Source of the DNA: Chloroflexota bacterium
GTDB taxonomy: Bacteria > Chloroflexota > Dehalococcoidia > Lucifugimonadales > JACPCK01
Direction of reading: 5' to 3'
NCBI GenBank assembly: GCA_016179845.1
Contig: JACPCK010000033.1
Span: 1 to 64,000 of the forward strand
Length of the DNA stretch: 64,000 nucleotides
Under the pieces are notes generated by a model, which was given only the letters and a program-made list of their open reading frames with translations, was not told the DNA's origin and ran no database searches. Made by a program: the position numbers and the translations under genes. Positions within the stretch are counted from its first letter, which is position 1; each line of letters starts with the position of its first letter. Positions 16,142 through 24,810 of this stretch are shown here, piece by piece.

Positions 16142-18580
16142 TTGGTCGTCACCACCCTGGCCGGCATTTTCACAGCGGGCCTCTACCTCTCCTCTAGCTG
16201 GCAACTGCCCTCCATAGCCCTGGCCCTATTGCTCCTGGGCTCCCTTGGGGTAGGCTTCCTTTTGCATGCTCGCGGGCGGGCCTGGCTTGGCCCTCTGGCT
16301 CTGGCAGCCCTGCTTGTGGGCCTGATGAGAGGCAGTATCATCCCTTTGCCAGAGCAGCCCCTGGTCTCGACCTTCAAGGAGCAACCTGTGACCTTGGAGG
16401 GTGAGGCGGTGCAAGATGCCGAGTCCTTAGGGGCCGCCGTGTATCTTCGGGTGGCTGCCCAGAGGGTGACCACAGCCCAGGGGCGCACCCACCAGGTGTA
16501 CGGTGTGGTAATGGCCACCCTCCAGGTCCCGCCAGACCTGCCGGAGAGCCTCCGGGAACCGTACGTGCGCCGAGGGGACCAGGTGAGGCTACAAGGGGTT
16601 ATTGAGGAGCCTCCCGCCTTCGCCGACTTCGACTACAGGGATTTCCTCCTGCGCCAGGGTATCTACGGGATAATGTGGTATCCCGAGGCCAAGGTCTTGT
16701 CGGAAGGTAGACCCTTCCTTCTCCTGCGCTGGCTCGACGAACTGCGCTACCGACTTGGGCACTCCTTGGTGAGGGCACTACCGGAGCCCCACGCATCCCT
16801 ATCCCAGGCCCTTCTCCTGGGCCTCCGCCGGGGCCTTCCCACAGACCTGCGTCAGCAGTTCATCGAGACAGGCACCTCCCACCTTCTCGCAATCTCCGGC
16901 CTCCATGTAGGCGTTCTTCTGGGAGTTCTATTGGCAGCGACACGGGCCCTCTTCGGCGGAAGACGCAGGTTCCTCCTCATCCCTCTCGTAGGCCTCTGGT
17001 CCTATGCTTTCTTAGCCGGGCTGGCCCCCCCGGTGATGAGGGCTTCCATCATGGGATCCATGCTTCTCCTGGCCACCCTTTTGGGCCGCCAGACGCGGGC
17101 CCTCCCGCCCCTGGCCCTGGCGGCGGCCCTCATGGCGGGCCTCAGCCCTGCTCTCCTTCACGACGTGTCCTTCCAACTGAGCTTTGCTGCCATGGCAGGC
17201 CTTGTGCTAGTTGGCCAGCCGATGGAGGAGTGGTGGGACAGGCGGGCCAGCTCCTGGGCTCCCTCGGACGGATGGCGTGGACGTACCCTCCGCCTGGTGA
17301 GCAGCAGCCTTGTCGCCGGTCTGGCAGCCACCATCGGCACGCTGCCTCTCATAGCCTTCTATTTCCACCGGGTCTCCCTGGTTAGCATACCTGCCACCCT
17401 TCTGGCGCTGCCAGTCCTTGCGCTCTCGTTGATAGCTGGAGCCATGACCGCGTTTCTTGGGCTTATCCACTCGAGTGTAGCCTTGCTCCCCGCCTGGACC
17501 ACCTGGGCAGCTCTCTCCTACATGACCGGCGTCATCGGCGCCTTTAGCCGATTGCCTGGAATCTTGATAAACCTGGGGGACCTGGCGCCATCTCTGGTAT
17601 GGGGCTACTACATCACCCTCCTGCTATTGTTCCTTGTCCTCCCCTCCATTAGGCCTTGGCTTCGCTCCACCGTTGAGAGTCTTCGAGTGTTGCCCGGTGG
17701 TTCCTTTCGTCGGACCGCGCCGGCCCTGGCCCTGGCCGCCCTTCTCCTCTGGGCCGCCTATTTCTCCCTTCCCGACGGCCGCCTCCATGTGATCTTCCTT
17801 GACGTTGGCCAAGGAGATGCCATCTTTGTGCGCCTGCCTTCGGGTCAGCAAGTCGTGATCGACGGTGGCCCCGACCCACGAAGCACCCTCTCCGCTCTCG
17901 GCAGGAGGCTGCCCTTTTGGGACCGCTCCGTGGATGTCTTGGTATTGACCCACCAGCACAGCGACCACCTAGGGGGGCTTATTGAGGTAGCCGAGAGGTA
18001 CCAGGTAGGACTGGTTGTGGAGGCGCCCAGTCCGGCGCCGTCGCCTCAGCTTGTCGAGTGGCACCGTATCCTTTCGGAGAGGGGCATCCGTACTCTGGAG
18101 GCCCATGAGGGCCTGACCCTCCGGTTCCCCGACGGTGTAACCATGCAGTCCCTTCATCCTACGATAGCCCTTCTGGAAGGTACACCCTCTGATGTAGACA
18201 ACAACTCCCTGGTGTTGCGCATGGAGTACGGGTCTACCAGCTTCCTCTTCACCGCCGACATATATTCCCTGGCTGAGGAATCCCTGGTTGCCAGGCAGGC
18301 GCCCCTCAAAGCCCACGTGCTCAAGGTGCCTCACCACGGGAGCGCCTCTGCCAGCTCCCGGTCCTTTCTTGAATCTGTCTCTCCCACACTGGCCGTTATC
18401 ACTGCGGGCAAGGATAACCTACACGGCTTCCCCCACCCGAAGACCCTCTCTACACTTAAGGAGCTCAGCCACCCTCCCCTGGTTCTCATTACAGGCCGGG
18501 ACGGCGATATCCATTTAATCAGCGATGGCAAGAAGCTACTTCTCAAGGAACCCCGGCAACCCGGGGGCCTGTCCCCATGA
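16142..18580 (+). CDS. comEC: Competence protein ComEC, DNA translocation channel
   Basis: ComEC carries single-stranded DNA across the membrane during transformation. The 812-residue protein has an N-terminal membrane/OB region. It then has the competence domain with many helices (LLGLRRGLPTDLRQQF, SHLLAISGLHVGVLLG). A C-terminal metallo-beta-lactamase domain follows (VIFLDVGQGDAIFVRLP; H604-Q-H-S-D-H609 metal site; VPHHGSASASS). The complete beta-lactamase motif suggests an active nuclease. The start is a TTG two bases after comEA. With comEA it indicates that the organism may be naturally transformable; pilus genes are not in view. Confidence 0.95.
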   Translation: MVVTTLAGIFTAGLYLSSSWQLPSIALALLLLGSLGVGFLLHARGRAWLGPLALAALLVGLMRGSIIPLPEQPLVSTFKEQPVTLEGEAVQDAESLGAAVYLRVAAQRVTTAQGRTHQVYGVVMATLQVPPDLPESLREPYVRRGDQVRLQGVIEEPPAFADFDYRDFLLRQGIYGIMWYPEAKVLSEGRPFLLLRWLDELRYRLGHSLVRALPEPHASLSQALLLGLRRGLPTDLRQQFIETGTSHLLAISGLHVGVLLGVLLAATRALFGGRRRFLLIPLVGLWSYAFLAGLAPPVMRASIMGSMLLLATLLGRQTRALPPLALAAALMAGLSPALLHDVSFQLSFAAMAGLVLVGQPMEEWWDRRASSWAPSDGWRGRTLRLVSSSLVAGLAATIGTLPLIAFYFHRVSLVSIPATLLALPVLALSLIAGAMTAFLGLIHSSVALLPAWTTWAALSYMTGVIGAFSRLPGILINLGDLAPSLVWGYYITLLLLFLVLPSIRPWLRSTVESLRVLPGGSFRRTAPALALAALLLWAAYFSLPDGRLHVIFLDVGQGDAIFVRLPSGQQVVIDGGPDPRSTLSALGRRLPFWDRSVDVLVLTHQHSDHLGGLIEVAERYQVGLVVEAPSPAPSPQLVEWHRILSERGIRTLEAHEGLTLRFPDGVTMQSLHPTIALLEGTPSDVDNNSLVLRMEYGSTSFLFTADIYSLAEESLVARQAPLKAHVLKVPHHGSASASSRSFLESVSPTLAVITAGKDNLHGFPHPKTLSTLKELSHPPLVLITGRDGDIHLISDGKKLLLKEPRQPGGLSP

Positions 18581-18673
18581 CCCTCCAACTGTTTCCCAAA
18601 CCACGCCGGGGAGGATACAAATCCGTCAACATCCTGCATATAATCTCTACTATACGGGACTTGGGAGGCTACT

Positions 18674-19396
18674 TTGATCCGTGTGGATGGCCGGCTCAAC
18701 GACGAGTGTCGATCAGTCCGCATCACCCCAGGGTACCTGCGCTACGCTGAGGGGTCCGCCCTCATAGAGATGGGAAATACAGTAGTCCTGTGCGCCGTCA
18801 CTATGGAGCCCCATGTACCCTCGTTCCTGCGGGGCGCCGGTCAGGGATGGGTCACTGCCGAGTATGCCATGCTGCCGCGGTCCACCGTGAGGCGCACTGC
18901 CAGAGCCCTGGAGCGAGGGGAGGAGAGAGGCCGCACCTACGAGATCCAGCGCCTCATCGGTCGCTCTCTGAGAGCGGTAACGGACCTCCACGGTATTGGC
19001 GAAAGGACCTTCCTAGTGGACTGCGATGTGATACAGGCCGACGGAGGTACCCGAACGGCTGCCATCACTGGAGGGTACGTGGCACTCTACCAGGCCAGCC
19101 TCAACCTGGTCCGCCAGGACATCCTGGACTCCATCCCTTTGACAGCAGGGCTGGCTGCCATAAGCGTGGGGGTGGTGGACGGCGAATACCTGCTGGACCT
19201 GTGCTACGAGGAGGACTATCGCGCCCAGGTAGACTTCAACGTCGCGATGACAGACCGCCATGAGTACGTGGAGGTCCAGGGAGCCGCAGAACAGAACCCT
19301 TACGGAAAAGCCGTCATGGAAGCCCTCCTCGCCCTGGCGGAGAAGGGCTTCACCAGGCTTTTCCAGGTCCAGAAAAGTGCTATCGCCGGGCTGTAG
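18674..19396 (+). CDS. rph: Ribonuclease PH
   Basis: RNase PH trims tRNA 3' ends using phosphate. The 240-residue protein follows the family closely: TPGYLRYAEGSALIEMG, FLRGAGQGWVTAEYAMLPR, RTYEIQRLIGRSLRAV, DCDVIQADGGTRTAAITG and YLLDLCYEEDYRAQVDFN. The start is a TTG at 18674 with GGGAGG five bases before it. A TATAAT at 18639-18644 is a likely -10. A strong hairpin lies downstream at 19432-19459. Confidence 0.96.
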   Translation: MIRVDGRLNDECRSVRITPGYLRYAEGSALIEMGNTVVLCAVTMEPHVPSFLRGAGQGWVTAEYAMLPRSTVRRTARALERGEERGRTYEIQRLIGRSLRAVTDLHGIGERTFLVDCDVIQADGGTRTAAITGGYVALYQASLNLVRQDILDSIPLTAGLAAISVGVVDGEYLLDLCYEEDYRAQVDFNVAMTDRHEYVEVQGAAEQNPYGKAVMEALLALAEKGFTRLFQVQKSAIAGL

Positions 19397-19431
19397 TTCC
19401 TACAGGCCCGCCTTTTTGGGTACGGTAAAAG

Positions 19432-19459
19432 GCTCTACTTCCTTAACTGGAAGTAGAGC
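19432..19459. terminator. Bidirectional-type terminator hairpin between rph and fmt
   Basis: GCTCTACTTCC (19432-19442) is perfectly complementary to GGAAGTAGAGC (19449-19459) with a six-base loop, an 11-base-pair stem. On the minus strand the stem is followed by CTTTTAC, so it is best as the fmt terminator. On the plus strand it is followed by AAAC and could only act as an RNA-stabilising hairpin for rph. Its place between convergent genes supports the call. Confidence 0.72.
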
Positions 19460-19551
19460 AAACATCCTGTGCGCATGTGAAAGAACAGTTGGAGTTTTCC
19501 AGCTCGGTGCAGAGATATTTCGCCCCAGCCGATTGGTGCCCAGTCCCAGGC

Positions 19552-20493
19552 TCAATCGGGGAGCGCCGCCCCTAGGATACCTCTGTAGCCCCTCAGGAAC
19601 TCCTCAGCTCCCACGGGGCTCTTCCCCTCTAGCTGCACCCTCCTGAGGCCCAGGAGCCCTTTACCTGTGACAACCGCTATGGGGGTCCCCGGCTCACCCC
19701 ACACCGGGACCACCAGGCCTGCCGGCTTACCCTCGATAGCTGGTAGGGGCCGGGCCTCCTGAACCTTCAATAGCTTGCCCTGCCAGTAGGTGTAGCTTCC
19801 CGGCCATGGATGGTGGGCCCGCACCTGGCGCCAAAGCTGCAAAGCCTCCCGGGCAAAGTCCAACTCTCCCTCCTCTTTCGTCAGCAGACGAGTGAAGGTA
19901 GCCTGAGCGCCGTCCTGAGGTATCGGCTGGAGATCCCCTTTCTCCAGCTTCGCCAGGGCAGCCACCACGAGCCTGGCGCCTGCCACAAACAGCCTCCCCG
20001 TCAGGCTCTCAGCGGTGTCTTCATCTCGTATTTCTTCCTCCTCCTGCAAAAGTATGGGCCCTGAGTCCATACCCTCATCCATCAGGATTATCGTTACACC
20101 AGCCCTGCTGTCCCCTTCCAGGATCGCACTCGCTACCGGCGAGGCGCCACGATATTTAGGAAGGAGGGAGGGGTGGACGTTCAAACAGCCGAACGGCGGT
20201 ATCTTCAGGACAGGTAGCGGGAGCAGCTTTCCGTAGGCGGCCACCACAATGGCCTGCGGAGCCAGACCTCTCAACTGGGCCTGGACCTCCTCCGCCTTCA
20301 AGGAGACGCTTTGAAAGACAGGCAGCCCCTTGGAAATAGCATAGCTCTTGATGGCCGGGGCCTCAGCCACACGCCCTCTGCCCCGAGGCTTGTCGGGCTG
20401 CGTGTACACCCCCACCACGCTATGCCCCGCTCCCAGAAGGGCCTCTAGCACAGGAATGCTAAAGGCGGGAGTTCCCATAAACACAACTTGCAT
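19552..20493 (-). CDS. fmt: Methionyl-tRNA formyltransferase
   Basis: Fmt formylates the initiator methionyl-tRNA. The start MQVVFMGTPAFSIPVLEALL is canonical. It is followed by the catalytic NVHPSLLPKYRGASP, the GVTIILMDEGMDSG loop and a C-terminal OB-like domain. The frame extends 11 codons further upstream, but the ATG at 20493 preceded by AAGGGTGG gives a normal 313-residue protein. It is divergent from dnaA. No def gene is adjacent in this window. Confidence 0.96.
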   Translation of the reverse strand: MQVVFMGTPAFSIPVLEALLGAGHSVVGVYTQPDKPRGRGRVAEAPAIKSYAISKGLPVFQSVSLKAEEVQAQLRGLAPQAIVVAAYGKLLPLPVLKIPPFGCLNVHPSLLPKYRGASPVASAILEGDSRAGVTIILMDEGMDSGPILLQEEEEIRDEDTAESLTGRLFVAGARLVVAALAKLEKGDLQPIPQDGAQATFTRLLTKEEGELDFAREALQLWRQVRAHHPWPGSYTYWQGKLLKVQEARPLPAIEGKPAGLVVPVWGEPGTPIAVVTGKGLLGLRRVQLEGKSPVGAEEFLRGYRGILGAALPD

Positions 20494-20673
20494 GCCACCC
20501 TTAATTATAGAACTTCTCCCCGTCAAAACTGCCCCAAAAGGATGCAGCCTCCAATGTTGTGACCCCCATAGCCTGTTATGTTAACTTCTTGTTCTGTCAT
20601 CTTTTGGGTCGTTGGCTTGTTTGCCGATGCTTCGCTCCGGACAAGCCCCCTCTCAGTAAACTCAGGAGGCCCT

Positions 20674-22023
20674 GTGGCGCGCACTGAAGCTGATATCACT
20701 TGGGAGACAGTCCTGGGAGCTCTACAGCTACAGGTCCCCGCCCATACCTTCGAAACCATGCTCAAGGGGAGCCGCGGCCTGGAGATGGCCGCTGGCCATC
20801 TCATAGTAGGCATTCCTAACCCTTTCATCGCCGAATGGCTCGAGAAACGCCTCTACGGGGTGATCCAGAAGACAGCCGCAGGAGTACTCAAGGGGCCGGT
20901 AGACGTCCAGTTCAGCACAGGCCCAGCGTTGCCATCGGAAAGCTCCCCTGAACCTCGTTTCTACTCCAAGAAGGCGAATGGGTACCCCAACGGTGCGTCC
21001 CTAAATCCCAAGTACACCTTTGACACCTTTCTGGTTGGGGAATGCAACGGCCTCGCTCATGCCGCCACTCTGGCCGCGGCAGAGCGCCCAGGGAAAGGTT
21101 ATAACCCTCTCTTCCTCTGCAGCGGTGTAGGCCTGGGCAAGACCCACCTCCTCCAGGCCATCGCCCATAAGGTGAGGGAGAGCAACATCAACTTCCGGTA
21201 CGTTACTGGAGAGCAGTTCACCAACGAGTTCCTCCAGTCCCTGCGGGAAGGTCAGGCGGATCGCTTTAGAGAGCGGTACAGGACCCTGGACATGCTGCTA
21301 CTAGATGATGTCCATTTTCTCATCGGCAAGGAGCAGACCCAAGAGGGATTCTTCCACACCTTCAATGAGCTCCACAATCGGGGAAGCCAGATAGTCCTCA
21401 CCTGCGACCGGCTCCCCAAGGAGCTCGGCCCCTTAGAGGACCGCTTACGCTCCCGCTTCCAATGGGGGCTGATAGCTGATCTCCAGCCCCCGGCCCTGGA
21501 GATGCGCCTCGCCATCCTCAAGGTCAAACTGGAAAGGTCAGGCATACGTCTCTCCGAGGCCATTCTAGAACTCATCGCCAAGCGCGTGAGCACCAACGTG
21601 CGGGAACTAGAAGGTGCCCTCAACCGGCTGGTGGCCCTCGTCGAACTCACAGGTCAGCCGGTTGCCATAGAACAGGCAGAAAGGCTCCTTGCCGACTTCT
21701 GCACCTCGAGGCCCCTATCCTCAGTGGGGGCCGAAAAGGTTCTCTCTCTCGTAGCTCAACGCTACAGCGTGAGCCCAGAAGGGATAAAGGGGAAGGACAT
21801 GACCAGGAACGTCTCCCGTGCCCGCCGGGTCACCATCTACCTCTTACACGACTACCTGGGGCATTCACTCGTTGAGATAGGACGCCTCCTGGGAGGGAGG
21901 GACCGCTCAACTATCCATCACGCCCTGAGGAAGATCGCTCTGGAAATGGCACCTCTCTCCCAGTTCCAGGATGAGATACGACAAGCTCGCGAAGAGTTGG
22001 ACACGCTGCGCCGCTCCGCTTGA
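20674..22023 (+). CDS. dnaA: Chromosomal replication initiator DnaA
   Basis: DnaA opens the replication origin. The domains are in the usual order: an N-terminal domain I (WETVLGALQLQVPAHTFETML), a short linker, an AAA+ domain with Walker A SGVGLGKTHLL (G151 onward) and Walker B MLLLDDVHFL, and a C-terminal DNA-binding domain (LGHSLVEIGRLLGGRDRSTI). A GTG at 20674 with AGGAGG four bases upstream gives 449 residues; the open frame upstream to 20578 is not DnaA-like. dnaN is not adjacent, and no DnaA-box cluster is visible in the flanking gaps. Confidence 0.97.
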   Translation: MARTEADITWETVLGALQLQVPAHTFETMLKGSRGLEMAAGHLIVGIPNPFIAEWLEKRLYGVIQKTAAGVLKGPVDVQFSTGPALPSESSPEPRFYSKKANGYPNGASLNPKYTFDTFLVGECNGLAHAATLAAAERPGKGYNPLFLCSGVGLGKTHLLQAIAHKVRESNINFRYVTGEQFTNEFLQSLREGQADRFRERYRTLDMLLLDDVHFLIGKEQTQEGFFHTFNELHNRGSQIVLTCDRLPKELGPLEDRLRSRFQWGLIADLQPPALEMRLAILKVKLERSGIRLSEAILELIAKRVSTNVRELEGALNRLVALVELTGQPVAIEQAERLLADFCTSRPLSSVGAEKVLSLVAQRYSVSPEGIKGKDMTRNVSRARRVTIYLLHDYLGHSLVEIGRLLGGRDRSTIHHALRKIALEMAPLSQFQDEIRQAREELDTLRRSA

Positions 22024-22152
22024 TACGTGAGCCAACCCTATTCTGTCTCCCCGCAACAACAGCCCAACTCCAACTTTCCTCTCCCCCTCGGCTTGCACAA
22101 ATTCCCAACGCTCGGTAAACCCTCTTTCAACAGGCCTTCTCGCTTCGTCTCA

Positions 22153-22180
22153 TTGCATTCAACCTGTTCACTCGTATATT
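22153..22180 (+). promoter_or_regulatory. Candidate obgE promoter
   Basis: The 192-base dnaA-obgE gap is markedly AT-rich near its right end. TTGCAT (22153-22158) and TATATT (22175-22180) with a 16-base spacer form the best promoter-like pair. obgE has no evident ribosome-binding site before its ATG. No DnaA boxes were seen here. Confidence 0.35.
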
Positions 22181-22215
22181 AACTACTATTGTTACCATGT
22201 TAGAATTACCTACAT

Positions 22216-23481
22216 ATGATTGATGTAGTAGATATACGTGTGCAAGGTGGAGCCGGAGGAAATGGGTGTATCAGCTTTCGGCGGGAGAGGTATCTGCCGC
22301 GGGGTGGTCCCAATGGAGGTGATGGAGGTAGTGGTGGTGCTGTCTATATTGTTGGGGACTCTTCTCTTGTAGGTATGGACTGGTTCCTGTATAAGAAGGA
22401 GTACGCTGCAGGCCGTGGTGGTCATGGAAGCAGCAATCGGAAAACGGGAAGAAGGGGTGAGGATTTGGTGCTTGGAGTGCCTCTTGGTACCTGTCTATAT
22501 CAGAAGAGAGATGAGGCTCGTGTGCTTTTGGCAGAGGTGCTCCAGGGTGGGCAGAAGGTGCTGGTAGCTAGAGGTGGAGATGGTGGGAAAGGCAATGCGC
22601 GGTTTGCCAGTTCTACTCTGCGTGCGCCTCGCTTAGCGGAGAAGGGAGATGAAGGAGAGCAGGCTCCTCTTACATTAGAGCTCAGGCTCCCCTGCGATGT
22701 TGCTATTATAGGGCCGCCGAATAGTGGTAAGTCTAGTCTTCTCACCACCGTCTCCGGTGCACGGCCAAAGATCGCAGAGTTCCCCTTCTCCACCAAGGAG
22801 CCGGTTCTTGGTGTTGTTGAGATAGGGTACAGGTCTATCACCTTTGCTGAGCTTCCCCCCCTAGTCGAAGGAGCTCATGAGGGTCATGGTTTGGGCAATC
22901 AATTCCTGCGGCACGCTGAAAGGGCTAAAGCCATCCTTCTCCTGTTAGATGGCTCCTCCCAGGACCTACTCTTAGACTATGACACTCTTCTGGCAGAGCT
23001 AGGGCTCTATAGCCAGGACCTGTTAAAGAAGACCCAGCTGGTAGCTATCAACAAGCGGGACCTCCTCTCAGACCCTGAGAAGCTACACTCTGTGGAAGAG
23101 GCCTTCCGTCTTCAGGGAGTAAAGCCCATCTTCGTTTCCGTTCTTACGGGGGAGGGCATACCGGAGTTACTGGCACAGGTTGCAAAAGAGCTCCCTAAGG
23201 GAAAAGAGGCCTCCCCTTCTGACAAAGAGCCGGCTAGACCACCCATCATCAGGCTACTCCTGTCCGAGAGAGTTGCTGTCAAGAGAGATGGTGATACCTT
23301 TGCTGTGAACTTCAGGCCAGTAGAGCGTCTGGCCGCCCTGGCAAACCTGAGGGACCGACGCGTCCGCCTCCAGCTCCGTCAACAGTTGGACCGAGTCGGT
23401 ATCAGCAAGCAGTTGCTGGCTCAGGGTGTCAAACCAGGGGACAGGGTCCGCATCGGCCAGGTGGAGATCATATGGGAGTAG
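22216..23481 (+). CDS. obgE: Obg-family GTPase with altered G3 motif
   Basis: Obg proteins are ribosome-associated GTPases. The 421 residues contain the Gly-rich Obg domain (VQGGAGGNGCISFRRERYLP, GGPNGGDGGSGG), the G domain and a C-terminal OCT domain. The G1 loop is PPNSGKSSLL and G4 is INKRDLL. The G3 motif, normally DIPGLIEGA, reads ELPPLVEGA, so both the Asp and the Gly of DxxG are changed. The first 500 or so bases use Gly GGT/GGA and other A/T-ending codons far more than the neighbours do. nadD overlaps its 3' end by ten bases. Confidence 0.93.
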   Translation: MIDVVDIRVQGGAGGNGCISFRRERYLPRGGPNGGDGGSGGAVYIVGDSSLVGMDWFLYKKEYAAGRGGHGSSNRKTGRRGEDLVLGVPLGTCLYQKRDEARVLLAEVLQGGQKVLVARGGDGGKGNARFASSTLRAPRLAEKGDEGEQAPLTLELRLPCDVAIIGPPNSGKSSLLTTVSGARPKIAEFPFSTKEPVLGVVEIGYRSITFAELPPLVEGAHEGHGLGNQFLRHAERAKAILLLLDGSSQDLLLDYDTLLAELGLYSQDLLKKTQLVAINKRDLLSDPEKLHSVEEAFRLQGVKPIFVSVLTGEGIPELLAQVAKELPKGKEASPSDKEPARPPIIRLLLSERVAVKRDGDTFAVNFRPVERLAALANLRDRRVRLQLRQQLDRVGISKQLLAQGVKPGDRVRIGQVEIIWE

Positions 23482-24113
23482 GGAGGACTTCCTCTTATCG
23501 TCTGGGAGTCCTGGGCGGCACCTTCGACCCTGTCCACATGGGCCACCTCATCATCGCTGAGGAGGCCCGCTGTCAGTTGTCCCTCTCCGAGGTGCTTTTT
23601 GTGCCTACCGGCCAGCCCTACATGAAAACCCAGCACACAATCTCACCAGGCCACCACCGTCTCGAGATGGTGAAGCTGGCCACAGATAGTAACCCCTATT
23701 TCAAGGTCACAGATATGGAGCTGCGGAGACCTGGCCCGTCCTACACCGTTGACACGCTGGAAGCGCTGGTTCGAGAGTACCCGTCGGCTACAACTATATT
23801 CCTTATCCTGGGCCTGGACTCCCTCGGCCAGTTCCACCGCTGGCAATGCCCCCGAAGAATACTTGAACTCTGCTCCCTAGTGGCGGTCCAGCGCCCCGGG
23901 GTCGGCGCCTATAATCCTGCCGTTCTGGAAAGGGAGTTGCCAGGGGCTTCCCAGAGGGTTGTCCTCCTTCAAGGCCCCTCCATAGGCGTGAGCGGCACAG
24001 ACATAAGGAAGAGGGTGGCAAAGGGCCTATCCATTAAATATTGGGTCCCTGACCGGGTGGACGAGTACATACGACAGCATCGTCTGTACCAAGGAGGGGC
24101 AGACCATGGATAG
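23472..24113 (+). CDS. nadD: Nicotinate-nucleotide adenylyltransferase
   Basis: NadD adenylates nicotinate mononucleotide in NAD synthesis. The 213-residue protein starts RLGVLGGTFDPVHMGHLIIA, the nucleotidyltransferase HxGH signature. It ends with VSGTDIRKRVAKG, the ISSTxIR motif, and a typical YWVPDRVDEYIRQHRLY tail. The ATG lies inside the obgE stop region. An obg-nadD pairing is common in Gram-positive-like genomes. Confidence 0.95.
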   Translation: MGVGRTSSYRLGVLGGTFDPVHMGHLIIAEEARCQLSLSEVLFVPTGQPYMKTQHTISPGHHRLEMVKLATDSNPYFKVTDMELRRPGPSYTVDTLEALVREYPSATTIFLILGLDSLGQFHRWQCPRRILELCSLVAVQRPGVGAYNPAVLERELPGASQRVVLLQGPSIGVSGTDIRKRVAKGLSIKYWVPDRVDEYIRQHRLYQGGADHG

Positions 24114-24200
24114 GGAAAACGGGAATTGCTGCATGTCGCCCCGGAGCACCTAATGGTCTCACTGGAGGTTCTTGACCCGGTGGCGGAAGCCAACAAATCC

Positions 24201-24578
24201 TCAGTGAGGTTCAGCAGCGATAACACGACTCCTACGAAAGCGAAGAAACTGGAGGTATTCCCATAAGTGCTCCCATTCCTCTTCTGTTACCTCCAGCGTG
24301 CGAGGATGCCTTGCGGCAGAAGAAGTTAGGGTTCCTTCCCAGGGGAGGGTGAGCAGGCCTGCCCTTATATGCAGTTCGCTTGGGTGAATACCTAGGGGAC
24401 CGCTTAGAGCCCTGATCGTTCGGTCAGTTGGCGTCTTCTTTCCTGTTTCTAATTGCGACAGGTAAGGAGCCGATATACCGGCTCGATAAGCCAGCTCAGT
24501 TACGGTGTACCCTTGCTCTTCACGCAATGTAGCGAGATGGCGGCCAAACTCTGAAAGCCGAGGCTTGGTCGGACGCAT
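24201..24578 (-). CDS. XRE-family transcriptional regulator
   Basis: The 125-residue protein has an N-terminal helix-turn-helix (LATLREEQGYTVTELAYRAG, ISAPYLSQLETGKKTPTDRTI) typical of phage-repressor-like regulators. The 60-residue acidic/Trp-containing tail (EEEWEHLWEYLQFLRFRR) is unknown and could be a dimer or sensor part. The promoter predicted from sequence places the transcription start at or next to its ATG, so the mRNA would be leaderless. Repeats just upstream look like its operator, so autoregulation and control of the divergent pyrE are plausible. No toxin partner is evident beside it. Confidence 0.82.
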   Translation of the reverse strand: MRPTKPRLSEFGRHLATLREEQGYTVTELAYRAGISAPYLSQLETGKKTPTDRTIRALSGPLGIHPSELHIRAGLLTLPWEGTLTSSAARHPRTLEVTEEEWEHLWEYLQFLRFRRSRVIAAEPH

Positions 24579-24584
24579 AACATT

Positions 24585-24613
24585 ATTGTAAATTTTAGCA
24601 AAAAACTCGTCAA
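24585..24613 (-). promoter_or_regulatory. Promoter of the XRE gene, predicted leaderless
   Basis: On the minus strand TTGACG (24613-24608) and TACAAT (24590-24585) are separated by exactly 17 bases. The ATG begins only six bases after the -10 (24578), so the transcript would start at or within a base of the initiation codon. The -35 lies in one of the 11-bp repeats, so a bound repressor would block it. Confidence 0.62.
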
Positions 24614-24658
24614 GATGTCGTCAAGATGTTCGAACAAATCCCTTGACAATCCCTTGAC
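24608..24658. promoter_or_regulatory. Operator-like array of paired 11-bp repeats between XRE gene and pyrE
   Basis: CGTCAAGATGT occurs twice in tandem (24608-24618, 24619-24629). After a seven-base spacer AATCCCTTGAC occurs twice in tandem (24637-24647, 24648-24658). All four repeats contain TTGAC, two on each strand, placed 11 bases or one helical turn apart. They coincide with -35 hexamers: TTGACG for the minus-strand XRE gene and TTGACA twice (24643-24648, 24654-24659) for the plus strand toward pyrE. This is the layout of a repressor-controlled divergent promoter. Confidence 0.65.
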
Positions 24659-24810
24659 ATGTCTCACATATTTGTTTACTTTTAGTTAAGCAATACTAGA
24701 AGGTTGCGCGAGAGTATGCTCTTGAGTAAAACGAATAGAAGTGGTAGCATGAAAACCCGTGCTGAGGCATTCTTTTTCTATTGTAGAGCTATATGACGGG
24801 AGGGAAATCC

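Noticed and set aside
20494-22215. Replication origin around dnaA
   Set aside because: Neither flanking gap shows repeated TTATNCACA-type boxes or a clear AT-rich unwinding region next to such boxes, so no oriC is annotated.
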